A stretch of DNA of 64,000 bases from Mytilinidion resinicola (taxonomy: Eukaryota; Ascomycota; Dothideomycetes; Mytilinidiales; Mytilinidiaceae): positions 310,001 to 374,000 of the forward strand of contig NW_022985438.1 of the NCBI RefSeq assembly GCF_010093595.1, written 5' to 3'. The translations under genes were made by a program, and so were the position numbers. The notes under the pieces are model-generated. The model was not told where the DNA came from. It saw nothing but the letters and a program-made list of their open reading frames with translations, and did no database searches. Of this stretch, positions 1 through 10,800 are shown piece after piece; position 1 is the stretch's first letter; each line of letters starts with the position of its first letter.

Positions 1-573
1 CTCTTTCTCCTCGTCTTCAGTGATTGGCTGCGGCGGGATCATCTTTTGCGGGATTCCCGACGATATCAAGACAAAGTCTTCCTCGGAGATCTGCACGCGG
101 CATTGCTTGGTGTAGAACTGGCAGACGCGGACGCCTTCGCTCATCTGGCCCAGTTGGAATTGCTCGGATTTGTTGCGGGCGAATTCGACGACGTCGAGCC
201 ACGATACTGTCGTCCCATCTTTTCCATGCGACTTAAGCACTCGTGGCGGCCCGTCGAACAACCTCTCAAATCGCTTGATCAGGATTGGGCCGAGCGGACG
301 GGCACCGAGGTTGCAGGCCATGGACTCATGGCGGTCGAGTACGCCCTGGTAGTCATTCAGAAGCGTGAGGATGTTCGGCAGCGTGTCGTCGTTGGTAATC
401 AGCGGCAGGTCGTCGTTGCAGTGGCGGGCGAGATAGTTGATCTGCAGGTGGTTGTGGGTCTTGGCCGCTTTGTGCAGCGGCGGATGCAGCTGGTCGTGGG
501 ACGGACTGCGCTTGCGCTTGAGGTCGTTCATGGTCAGCGTCTCGCTCTGCGTGGCCGTGTCGACGTTGCTCAT
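1..573 (-). CDS. Conserved fungal protein of unknown function, 5' part only
   Basis: The reading frame opens at an ATG at 573 and stays open for 191 codons to the window edge, so the 3' part is missing. The N-terminus is polar and carries a KRKR patch, a possible nuclear localisation signal (about residues 19-22). The remainder is dense, well-formed protein sequence with segments such as LNDYQGVLDRHESMACNLG and WLDVVEFARN, ending in an acidic EDEEKE run. I see no catalytic motif or named domain. The antisense strand also carries a long ORF across this region, but its composition looks like a mirror of this gene. A 119-codon upstream frame on the same strand stops in an ATGA overlap with this start; it is probably leader sequence. 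The gene diverges from LSM7. That it is a real gene is likely; its function is unknown. Confidence 0.72.
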   Translation of the reverse strand, partial: MSNVDTATQSETLTMNDLKRKRSPSHDQLHPPLHKAAKTHNHLQINYLARHCNDDLPLITNDDTLPNILTLLNDYQGVLDRHESMACNLGARPLGPILIKRFERLFDGPPRVLKSHGKDGTTVSWLDVVEFARNKSEQFQLGQMSEGVRVCQFYTKQCRVQISEEDFVLISSGIPQKMIPPQPITEDEEKE

Positions 574-2077
574 GGCGTGGAGGAGACGGCGGAGGGAGGG
601 GGGCGCGCAGAAGGGCGAAGGGACCGGGGACGACGCCGTCCGGAGTGGTTTCGCGGTGGTGGTGGTGTGCGGCACGGCCAGGAATCTAGAAGGGTGGAGA
701 CGGCTCGCGGGACTGGGGCGGGATGCGTCGCCCGAAGGAGCAGCTCGCTCAACCCTCCCACACCATGCGCTGCACCTCGGCAGACGTGCAGAGGAGTGGT
801 CTGGCCAGCGGCACAGCGAGTCGGAGGGGAGCTTGGGAGGGGGCCGCAGTTGTCCGCGCAGGGTGGGTGAGAGAGGAGTTCCAGACTGCACACTAGGGGG
901 GAGGAGAGGAAGCCGGGAGGTTGCGACAAAGAAGCGCTGGCTGACCAGCGGAGCAGATACGGTGTACTGTACGTGGGGTGCGATATGGCCGTGGTGGGTG
1001 CGAAGCGGAAGCATGGACGGCACGAGAATATGCAGCGATGAGCGCGAACAGCTCAGAACTCTTTCACAGCTAGCTTCGTGAGACTTGGGAAGGGCTCCCA
1101 GATTCAACAAGTATTCCAGCATTCAAGCAATCACTGGGACCTGGTTTAGTGGTAGAAGATTGCTTCCGGCTCGCTGCACCACCCAGAGATTTGGTCTGCT
1201 CAAACAACACCAACATACATTATCGGGCCACGGTAATTGTGTGCTCATGAAGAGGCCCTCGTCTCTCTCTACGGCTTTGACCCTCGAACCATCTCAAAAC
1301 ACATCGTTCTCGGAGTGATTCTTGGAAGTGTGGTCGGTGCCTCCCCACGCCCCAGCATCCACCACACTTCCGGTCCACCGTACAGCCGCACTAGCCAGCG
1401 GAGGCCTTCTCTCCGGCCAATGGAACCTTGTCGCCTGCGGGGTCCGCTGGCCCTCACTGCGGAAATCCCTCACACCAACTCGCTGCACGGCTCAGCGGGC
1501 TAGCCGTGCTGCCACCCGTCACATGAAGGCGGAACGACTCCCCAATGCTCCACTTCCGCCCCGGCCGACGGAGAGATGCTCCGACCAGTCGGGGGGAGAA
1601 CTGACGACGCATCTTGCATGCATCCCGACAGTTTGATGAGGCAAAACATCTTGAGGAAAACACCTTCAATCTGTTAGAGCATATAATCTAGGACGTCTGA
1701 ATCCTCTGATGCTGTATGTAGGAACCATGCGTTCCTCTTTCTCCCAAGGTGCAGCCCACGCAACTGTCAAAGCGTTGAGAATAGGATCCTACGTATCCAG
1801 CCAGACCTGTCTAGAACGCCCAATATAGGTCGCTCAAAACGGTGACTTCAATATCACTGATGATCAGATGGCTAGATCCGTCGTGCGCGCGGCAACCTCC
1901 ATGTCCGCCAAGCGGCCCCGTCACGTGGCTCAAATGGAGCTACCCCCACCACCACTAACAATCCCGCTCTGCATCTCAACTTCGACCGCGATCCACTACA
2001 ACATCGCCACGAAAACACCTGATACCCAACCTTAACTCGCCCTACGACATCCCACAAGTCCCACCTCTCCTTTTCCA
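574..2077. other. Divergent intergenic region
   Basis: About 1.5 kb between two divergently transcribed starts, so it should hold both promoters. The small ORFs here have no protein-like composition. I see no repeat or RNA gene. Confidence 0.6.
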
Positions 2078-2648
2078 ATGTCAGACCGCGGCGCATTCCG
2101 GGGCGGACGCGGCGGTGGGCGTGGCGGCGGGGAGCACCACCGCGGCGGCAGGGGTGGAGCCCGGGGCGGAGGTGCTGCTGCAACTACGGAACGGCCGAAG
2201 AAGGAGAATATCCTCGACCTCAACAAGTACATGGACAAGCAGATTACGGTCAAGTTCTCTGGGGGACGGGAAGGTAAGATCGAATGCTCTCATGCTCGCG
2301 CGCGTTCTGGATTTTGCAGCGTTGGAGGACTGGCGGGGGGATGGAGGGATTGGGACGGCAGTGCGGTCTTTTGTGGTGCTAATTGGAAACAGTCATTGGG
2401 ACGCTGAAGGGCTACGATCAGCTCATGAATCTGGTGCTGGATGAGGCGAAGGAGATTACGAAAGGTGAGTGTCCCATATTAGCTAAATTGCGAACGAAGC
2501 TAACATCTCAACAGACGACGAAGGCAACGAGGACTCGAGAGATCTGGGCCTGCTAGTCGCCCGCGGCACGCTCCTCGTCCTTATTTCCCCGATCGACGGC
2601 AAAGAGGAGATCGCGAACCCGTTCCTGAACGCTGACGACGACGATTGA
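2078..2648 (+). CDS. LSM7: U6 snRNA-associated Sm-like protein LSm7
   Basis: Three exons, 2078-2273, 2393-2464 and 2515-2648, give 133 residues; both introns have GT/AG ends and the phases agree. LSm7 is one subunit of the heteroheptameric LSm rings: LSm2-8 binds U6 snRNA in the nucleus and LSm1-7 works with Pat1 in cytoplasmic mRNA decay. The Sm1 motif is seen as LDLNKYMDKQITVKFSGGRE followed across intron 1 by VIGTLKGYDQLMNLVLDEA; the Sm2 motif is seen as LGLLVARGTLLVLISP. The family's IANPF sequence near the C-terminus is present. Residues 3-32 form a glycine/arginine-rich RGG-type extension that most non-fungal LSm7 proteins lack. The start is the first ATG in frame and gives the expected length plus this extension. 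The identification is firm. Confidence 0.95.
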
Positions 2649-3186
2649 GAGATGCGAAATGGGATACGTGCTCTTGCGACTACCTTACGGGCGGTTTAAA
2701 AAATATGCGGATTGTGGGGAGGTGATACCCGAGGATTGGGGGACCTGGTTTTTTACCAGGCAAGATGCTAGATGTGAAAAACCACATGCGGGGAAAGCAA
2801 TTCAAAAAGGTTGAGGTGCGAGGGCAGATTGGGGGTAGGATACCATTGCATACAATACTGCCATCAAGACTAAGGACCAAAATGAAGAGCTTTGGACACT
2901 TGGAACATGAGCTGAAGCGCCCCGTATCATGCTGACCGTACCGTTGTGACCGAGATACGAAGACAATTGGCCGAGGACTGTGAATTGGCTTGAGGTTGCA
3001 GAAAGGCAAAAGTAAACTTCAAATCGCACTGTCACCAATTCCTTTCGCCGTATCGATGCGGGCGTCGGAGGGACTCTAAGAATTTTGTGATTAGGTCAGT
3101 CTTACCCTATCTCCGACAGCTCAATCTTGATGCCGTCACTTACGTCAAAAAAAGTAAACACCCAACATCCACCCAGCGTATTACGC

Positions 3187-3440
3187 CGTCCCTATGAAAG
3201 TTCGATTTGCACGGTTCGATCCGGGAGTCAAAGTAACAAAACGGGCTAGACTGTCAACGGACCTCCCTCAGTGTCCTTTCCTCATCCTCCTGACGGCAAC
3301 CCGATATCTGGCCCGTCCTTCACGTTAAAAATTCGGACTACGGAAAGTAGACGCAGTGGGGGACGTAGAGGACCCTCCGTGTCTTACAAAATGAGTCTTG
3401 CGCGGTTAGATTCGTGATCCAAAGCAACAAAAGGGGCCAC
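3187..3440 (+). repeat. Diverged direct repeat pair
   Basis: Two blocks of about 50 bp (near 3190-3243 and 3390-3440) share GCACGGTTCGAT / GCGCGGTTAGAT, followed by TCAAAGTAACAAAACGGG / CCAAAGCAACAAAAGGGG. They are about 200 bp apart and in the same orientation. The first holds a B-box-like GGTTCGATCC but no tRNA fold. Confidence 0.4.
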
Positions 3441-5411
3441 CGTGGCACCTCGACGTCTAGGGCCTCACTCTTTAGGCCCCCTTGCCATCTCTTTAGCCTT
3501 TTCTACCCGTTTTCACGAATTCGTTCCCGTTTGAGCGTCATTTTTTCGCCTTTATTACATCTACCACTACTGTCCTTCAGCATCTAATAGCAAGTCGTGC
3601 TCACCATCTCTCTAGCGTTGACGCATCCAACAGGAACGATAAAGCATGCCAATGGCTACAACCAAGCCCCTGGAGTAGTGGGCATCATTATTTAGACGGG
3701 AAGTTGCACGTCATCGTTTCCTCAACACGAGCCCACCACGCCTCCACCCTAGTCATCACGTCTTCTGCTGTGACTTTTGCGCTCCACCACACCCAACCAG
3801 ACTACATCGGGTGTTGCAGGAGGCTTTTTCGAAGCCGCCACACCCCAACATCGTAGTTCCATCGGACCCTTCCAATTCACGATACCATGCCGCGGTGCGA
3901 AGGTCGAGTTTTATCCTTTTCGCCCCTCCCAAGCGCCATGTTGGCCTGTGTCCGACATTTTGAAATTCGACTGCGAGCTTTTATACTCGAAGAAACCTAC
4001 TAAGATCCTGAGCATGTGACTATCACATGACTTCGAGAAGAAACGGACAAGAGGAGCATCACGTATCCTGCCTAATTCCCTTTTATGTTATCTCGGAAGA
4101 TTCAGTACAACAGTTATACCCTAAATCGTCACCATCTTCTTAGAGGAGGGCTCATCGACGTTGAAGGGAAATACTGCGCATCATCACTGCCAAAGCTATT
4201 CGATCTCCGCTTTGATCCCTCCGCTCCAGCCATGAACAAGTGGAATGCTCGGTTGTACACCCCACCATACTCCCAGTATCATGGTGCCCGTGGATTGGAT
4301 GTGTTGAACAACACGGCTCCTTCCCACGAACTCCATTGCTGGTTCTGAGGGTGGATTGGACACAGCACCATTGTTGAACGCTCCAGCTGAAGCAGACTCC
4401 ATGGGAAGTTTTCATGAGCAATTTGCTGCAGAACCATAGAATCGTTGGCAGAAGTCATTTGAGCTTCCTATTTACACTCCAGTGAAGCGTTCCAGCGTCG
4501 TTGTTGATCCTCGAACTCCGACCCATGAGGAAAGAAGTCTTGAGCTTGACTTGTGTGGAGTTTTATATCGGAGGGAGTTCGTCAAGAGCTATGGGCACGT
4601 GATTTGCACATGATCTGAGAAAGGGTGAGGTGGTGGGGGCGGAAGAGGGTTTAGGTTTGCTTCACTCTTCTGCCTGCTCAAGCCACGATCGATGGGAGCG
4701 TTGCGTTGGTGATTAAAAGTAGTGTGACGGGGTGACGTGAGTGAATAATCTCATATCTCATCCGTCACGCCCTCTCCCTTCCCAATGCCGCGAAAACATG
4801 GCGGACGCTTCCATCTGCTTCAACTCCAGCTGCTGAACACTTTTACATCTGTTCTTCGTCATTTCGTCACTAAACACTGCCTTTGACGATCCTCAGTATT
4901 CCTTTAGACCGGACTTTACGAGCATTCATTTCCTAGTAGCAATCTCTGCCATCCATTTAGATGATTATACTTCTTCGTTAGTATCTCATCTCGCTCTTCA
5001 TCATCACTTCCCACATCAACCTCCACCAAACCCCTTGCTCCGACCACTCGCATGTGAGCCAGCTACTTTTTGCACCACGCGGTTCACTCAGACTCCATTA
5101 CGGCCTGCTCCACGGTGTTTGAACCGCAGCACAGCGCCGAAGCCATAAGGCCTCTTCGCTCTGTTTTGACTGTCAGACCCCCGTCCGCACATTCTCCATA
5201 AAGGATTTGGCCTTCCAGTTTAAAACCTCCGACTCGAACCGATGAAGGAGGAAGCAGAGTTCGAGTGCGAGTGAGAGAAGCTTTTGTAGTCGGGGCTCGG
5301 TGCCAAGGGAGGGAGGTCATGTGATTTGCACATGACTTGAAAGAGTAAGGTAGTAAGGTCTAGAGGCGTCACGCTGTCCGTGCCGTCCTTTTATCATATG
5401 CCTAAGAGCAT

Positions 5412-5441
5412 GATAGGATGACGGAATAACGCCATCCTATC
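5412..5441. repeat. Small inverted repeat
   Basis: GATAGGATG at 5412-5420 is the exact reverse complement of CATCCTATC at 5433-5441, with a 12-base loop between. No following T-run or gene link is seen. Confidence 0.45.
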
Positions 5442-6796
5442 TCCTTGAAAGAAGAAGGTAAAATGGTTAAAATATTCCTATCTCGTCTCGTACAATTTCT
5501 GTGTCGCCATTCTATCATCTTCAAGCAGCATGACTCATCATCTTCCCACTACAAACTTCCGCAACATAGGTGTTGCATACTGCTCAATAGCACTCATCCT
5601 GATCATCATTCTCCCCATCGCTTCCGTGCCACATGAGATATTGCAAGGCCCACAGTGGAAAGTCTTTGCAGCCTCAGCCTCTTCAATGCGTTTTGCTTGA
5701 TGCTGTCCGTCTCATCCTGGATTATTGGCTCTGGATGTTTCTACTCCCTCGCCTGCTTAACCGGTGTAGCCATCGTAATTAGTCTCCATTTGCTTGTAGT
5801 GCCAAGACCAATCCACCAACTCCATCAGAAGAAATCCAGGAAGCTCTTTCATCTTCCAACGCACACCAACTGCATGAGAAATTCCCAGGAAGTATTCGCT
5901 CTCCCAGCCCTCACCACCTCCATCGAACATCTACCAGGTAGGTCTTTGATCCCCCCCACCCCACCCACATAACTTCGGGAATTTTGACCCACAGGAACCC
6001 CAACTCCGCCCCTGAAGGAAGGAAGTTCAAACCTAGCGGCAGACGGCTTTAAATAGGAGATATCTGGTACCAAGAGCTGGAGCCATGTGGGAACCACCTC
6101 AACTGGCTTCAAAGCTGGAAGAAGCGGCGAGTGCTTAAATGACACCTCCCTTCCTACCTCCATAATAACGCTCATATGCGCGGTTTCATCCAAAGGCCAC
6201 GAGAATCCACTCCATTGGTTGATGGACCGTGAGTGCTTGATCTCTCCACCCCCGACTCCATAAAACACCCGCGCTATGCAGTTTTAACCCACTCGAACCC
6301 CAACTTCGCCTCTAAAGGAAAGAAAGAAGCTCAAAACAGGCGGCAGACGGCCCTTTATAAAAGTAACATAGTGCCAAGAGTTATGCTATTAGCAGAATCC
6401 ACATCCAATTTTAAGGGTAGAAGAAACGGTGAGTGCTTGAACACCTCCCTTTCTGCCTCCATGATACCCTCCCTCATACACACAATTTGATCCAAAGACC
6501 AGGAGAACCCACTTCATACTGGAGTTTTGGGTCAAGTTTTAACACAGCACTATTGTGAGGCCGGGCAGCTGGCTTTACCAACAGCGCCACAAAAGAGTGT
6601 GAATTGAGAATCGATCTCGATTCCCAACTGCCAGCTACTTGTACGCTCACAGGCTAATGTCGCCCGCAGGCCCTGACAACTATATGCCTTTGGAGCGGAC
6701 AAGTTGGACCACACGCTCCCACAACCACTATGCCAGCGTGGCGCTAGGGTTTTTGATCTTTCAGTCCCCCGACTCCATATCCGATGTGCATTTGAT

Positions 6797-6990
6797 GTTT
6801 GATCTCCCCACACACAACCCGCCTCCATCACAGTATCGGCTGCATCGTGTTTGATCTCCCCACACACACTCCGCCTCCATCACAGTATCAGACGCATCGT
6901 GTTTGATCTCCCAATCCCCCTCCTCCATCGCGGAGATCCACACACCTGTTTGATTTCCTAAACCCCCGGCTCCATCATAAGCTTGATCAC
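6797..6990 (+). repeat. Tandem repeat, 52-bp unit
   Basis: Units begin with GTTTGATCTCCC at 6797, 6849 and 6901, with a weaker start at 6948. The first two units are nearly identical across 52 bp (CACACAC, CGCCTCCATCACAGTATC, GCATCGT); the later ones are diverged and shorter. Confidence 0.75.
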
Positions 6991-7583
6991 ATAGTTTGAC
7001 CTCCGCCCCGAACCCCCCAACTCCCTCCATAATAAAGAAGGTAGTGAACTTTAAGACGGGCAGCAGACGGCCTTTCATGAAGAAATCTGGTACCAAACTG
7101 TTGTGCCATTAGCAGAATCCACGTCTGTTTTTAAAGATAAAAGGAAGCGATGAGGCCTCCAACAACCCCTCCCTTCCCGCCTCCATGCCACCCTCCCTTC
7201 CTCCCTCATACACATCCCTTCAAGCCAAAGGCGACGACGAGAAACCCCCTCACTCCATCGACATACTCTACGATTGTTCTTGGCACAGTACCATATTCCT
7301 TCCCAGCAGCCTTCGCTATTCAGAATTGTTCTCCCCAAACCCCCAACCCCCAACCCCCGACTCCCGACTCCCATGTTTCGCGAACCTCACTCGTTTTGAA
7401 CCCCCCGTCGAACCCCAACTCCTCCCCGAAGAAAAGAAAAAAAAGGAGGTCAAAACCGGCGGCGGACAGGCTCTTAGAGTCGAAAACCTGGCGCTAACCG
7501 ATAGGAGCATGTGACGAGCATGCGACTTCGGGGATGGAAGAAGCGGTGAAGCACTAGCGGCATCTCCTGTATTGACCCGACGT

Positions 7584-7608
7584 CACACACACACACACAC
7601 ACACACAT
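7584..7608. repeat. (CA)n microsatellite
   Basis: About 24 bases of uninterrupted CA dinucleotides, then TACACG. It lies downstream of the last copy of the CATGTG repeat family. Confidence 0.9.
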
Positions 7609-7899
7609 ACACGCGTCACTAAACTAAACAACAATGGAGAAGGAAGCATAAGCATCTCCCGTATAGACCCGAGTGATACGCACCACGCATCACGGTACGA
7701 AACCGCACAAACAAGAAAAGGCAACGAGAAAGGTCAGAGATCCCATTATCATACTCGTGTACTTTTCATCCCATCATCCCATCATCCTCCATATAATACA
7801 CGAAAGAAAGGTCGCCGTCCATACTCCATACTGCACAATGAAGACAAAGAGATTACCGCCTGAATCCATCACCCTCTTAACCACGGCTTAGAGAAGAAC

Positions 7900-10800
7900 C
7901 TAGTACGGCGTATTCGCCTTCCGAATACCCTCCCAATCCGCGCCCTGCTCACTGCCCTGATGCGCACTCGCACCACGGAGCGCCTCATTGCCATCCGTGC
8001 CACCGGCGCCGTCACCGTACTTGCCGACATTCATGGGAAGACCGGTATGCGGCTCCGTCACGATGCCTTTTTTGGCCTCGTTGCCGTAGCCCGGGTGCAT
8101 TTCAGATCTAGCATAACATCGTTAGTTCCGTTCACTTTTGAGGGGTTATAAAGGGGCATGAAACTTACGAATCAGAACCCAAACCAGTCGACTGTCCAGT
8201 GGCTCCATAGCCCTCACCAGCCTGTGCCGCAGGGTGGCTAGCAGGAGGGTCCTTGTGAAGCTTGTTGCGTCCGCTCCTATCAGCTTCGTAGGCACCGGCT
8301 CCGATGCCCGCAGCACCCACGCCAGCACCAGTGCCAGCAGCACCGTAATCGCCCGATCTCCTGCCCTCCTCCGTAGTCTCGCCCGCATGCTTGTCCTTGT
8401 CGCGATGCAAGAACCCGAACAGGCCACCCTTTGACTCCTTCTTCCGCTGTTTCTCTGCCTCCTTCTCCTCGAACTCGCGCTTGGCGGCTAGCGCTTCCTC
8501 GCGGTGTTTCGCGTCCCGCTCGAGGACTTTCTGGTCATATGCTTTCGAGTCGCTGAGGGGAGACGAATCACGCTGACCATAGTTGTGTTTCTCAGCCAAG
8601 CCAGCCGAGCCCATGCCGCCTACAACGCCTGTGGTGGCAAACTCGTGGTGAGCGCCAGTGGCGGTTGTTGTGTTGTCCCTGTCGTGCTTGGAGAGCTCAT
8701 GCGCGCCAACACCCGCAGCACCGACACCGGCGCCCGCAGCGGCGTACTCACCTTTGTGGGAGCGGGGCTCAGTGGTATCGTGGTTGTGGGAGCGCCTGTC
8801 CCCGTATCCGGCCTGCTGGGTAGACTGAGTAGGCTGGGTAGCTGTCTTGTGCCTGTGGGAGAAGAGACCGCCTTTTTTCTCCTCGTCATGCTTAGAAAGC
8901 TCGTGAGAGCCGACGACACCGGCACCGAGAGCGCCTCCACCGACTGCGGCATCTCGACCGTAGTGGTGCTGCTGGGTAGGGTCCTGGGCGCGAGTGGACG
9001 ATGGGTCGTAGCTTTGGTCGCTCACTAAAGAAGAGGGCTGCGTGCTGCGGCGCTGGTCGTATTCGTGGGCTGCAAGACCTCCGGCGCCAACAGCGCCCGT
9101 GCCGAGAGCTGCGTCGCGGCCGTAGTGGTGCTGCTGGGTAGGATCTTGGGTGCGATTGGACGATGGGTCGTAGCGTTGCTCGCCCACTGATGAAGAGGGC
9201 TGCGTGTTGCGATGCTGGTCGTACTCATGGGCTGCAAGACCTCCAGCACCAATAGCGCCGGCGCCTAGAGCTGCGTCACGGCCGTGGTGCTCGGAGGAGC
9301 GAGGGGAGCCTCCGATACCTTCTTCGCGGATGGCAGATTCGTAGGGCTGGTGGGCGTCTGCGGCAGCTTCGCGGTGCTGCGCGATAGCTCGTTGAGCGGC
9401 TGAGGATCGGAGTGAATCGCCAGCGCCCGTGGGAGAAGCGCCCATGGGAGAGGTGGTAGAGGTAGGAGAAGAGAAAGCGGCTCCACCGAGAGCGCTCGGG
9501 TCGTCGCGACGGATCTGCGTCTGGTCGCCTGAATGCTTGTTGGCTTCGTATGTTCCAGCCCCAACAGCTCCCGCACCGCCAGCCAATGCGGCATCACGGC
9601 CATAGTGGTGATCGGATGACTTGGTAGTGTCTTGAGGACCGGTGTGCTGCTTCAGAGCTTCGTCACCGCCCTGATCGGCACCAAGCTGGCCAGTATGGCG
9701 GAGCTGGTGTTGCTCGGGGCTGTTTGTGTTCTGGCCACCGGTAGTAGATGTCGGGTCATAACGTTGCTCATCGCCGTGATGCTTTCCAACCTCGTAGGCT
9801 CCAACGCCTGCAGCTCCATCGCCACCAGCGACAGCAGCGTCGCGGCCATAGTGATGTTGATCTGCGGCCTTCTCTTCTGCTTTGGCAGGGTCGGACGTGA
9901 CGCGAGGATCCAGCTTGTTCGCGATATTCGACTTATGCGGTCCAGCAGTGGTACGGTCCTTCATCTTCTCAGGCTCGGGTTGCACTCTTGGGTCAAGAAT
10001 GTTGGCAGCGTTGCTATCATGAGGCCCGATGGTCTTGGAGGCTGGGCCAGTATCTTGACGCTCGCGATTGGCTTCGTAAGCTCCAGCTCCCAGAGCTCCG
10101 GCACCTCCAACTACGGCGGCATCCCGACCGTAGTGGCGGTTTTTGGGATCTTTCTCCTCCTGGGCAAGTTCATCAGAGGTCTTGTCCTTCTTGTCGCGAT
10201 GAAGAAAGCCGAGAAATCCGCCTTTCTTGTCTTTCTCCTCTTTGGTCTGCTCCTTCTCATGTTTCTTTTCGTCTTTCTTGTATTCCTTCTCATACTTCTT
10301 TTCGTCTTTCTTCTGCTCTTTGTCAAGCTTCTTTTGCTCCTTCTCATGCTCCCTCTCTACCTTCTTCGACTCCTTCTCAAGGCTCTTGTTCTCTCTGTAT
10401 CCTGGAGCGATATTCTCCTCACGATGCTTGTCTGCTTCATACAGACCACCAGCGGCAGCGGCTCCGCCTCCTGCAAGCGCAGCATCCCGGCCATAGTGGT
10501 GCTGAGAAGTAGGCTCTTCTCGCTGGGAAGTAGGCTCATGAGCCTGAGAAAGCGGCTGTTGAGTCTGCTTAAGAGGCTGTTGGCTCTGGGAGAGAGGCTG
10601 GGTTTGAGAAGTAGGCACTGCAGAGTCGTTGTGGTGCTTGTTAGCTTCGTAAAGTCCTCCAGCACCAGCGGCTTCTTCTCCTACAAGCGCGGCGTCGCGA
10701 CCATAGTGATGTTGGGAAGTTGGCTCTTCCTGTTGGGACAGAGGCTCCTGGCTTCGGGAAAGGGGCTGTTGGCTCTGGGAAAGAGGCTGGCTCTGAGAGA

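Larger units (their letters stand above)
4013..7528 (+). repeat. Degenerate repeat family with CATGTG/CACATG core
   Basis: The core is seen at 4013-4033, 4596-4616, 5318-5338 and 7508-7528, for example CATGTGATTTGCACATGA at 5318. It is partly palindromic. Upstream of most copies is a segment with a CGAAC(CCC)AACTCC anchor (near 4510, 5230, 5988, 6289, 6998 and 7392), and downstream is a purine-rich GAAGAAGCGGTGAG-like tail. Spacing between the first three cores is about 580-720 bp. Copies without a clear core still share AGCAGAATCCA and GGCAGACGGC. I cannot name the family. Confidence 0.6.
2649..7899. other. Gene-free, repeat-rich region
   Basis: About 5.2 kb between convergent genes. I find no frame with convincing protein composition. 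Instead, related blocks recur in the same orientation (anchor near CGAACCCCAACTC, then GGCAGACGGC, then a CATGTG...CACATG core, then GAAGAAGCGGTGAG). This looks like an old dispersed or tandem repeat that has diverged. Separate entries give the individual repeats. Confidence 0.6.

Noticed and set aside
46..870. 274-codon plus-strand ORF
   Set aside because: Its first part is antisense to a well-formed gene at 1-573 and it runs on into the promoter region with Arg/Gly-biased composition.
3195..3225. tRNA-like B box GGTTCGATCC
   Set aside because: No pairing T-stem, no A box and no acceptor stem around it; it belongs to a short duplicated block.
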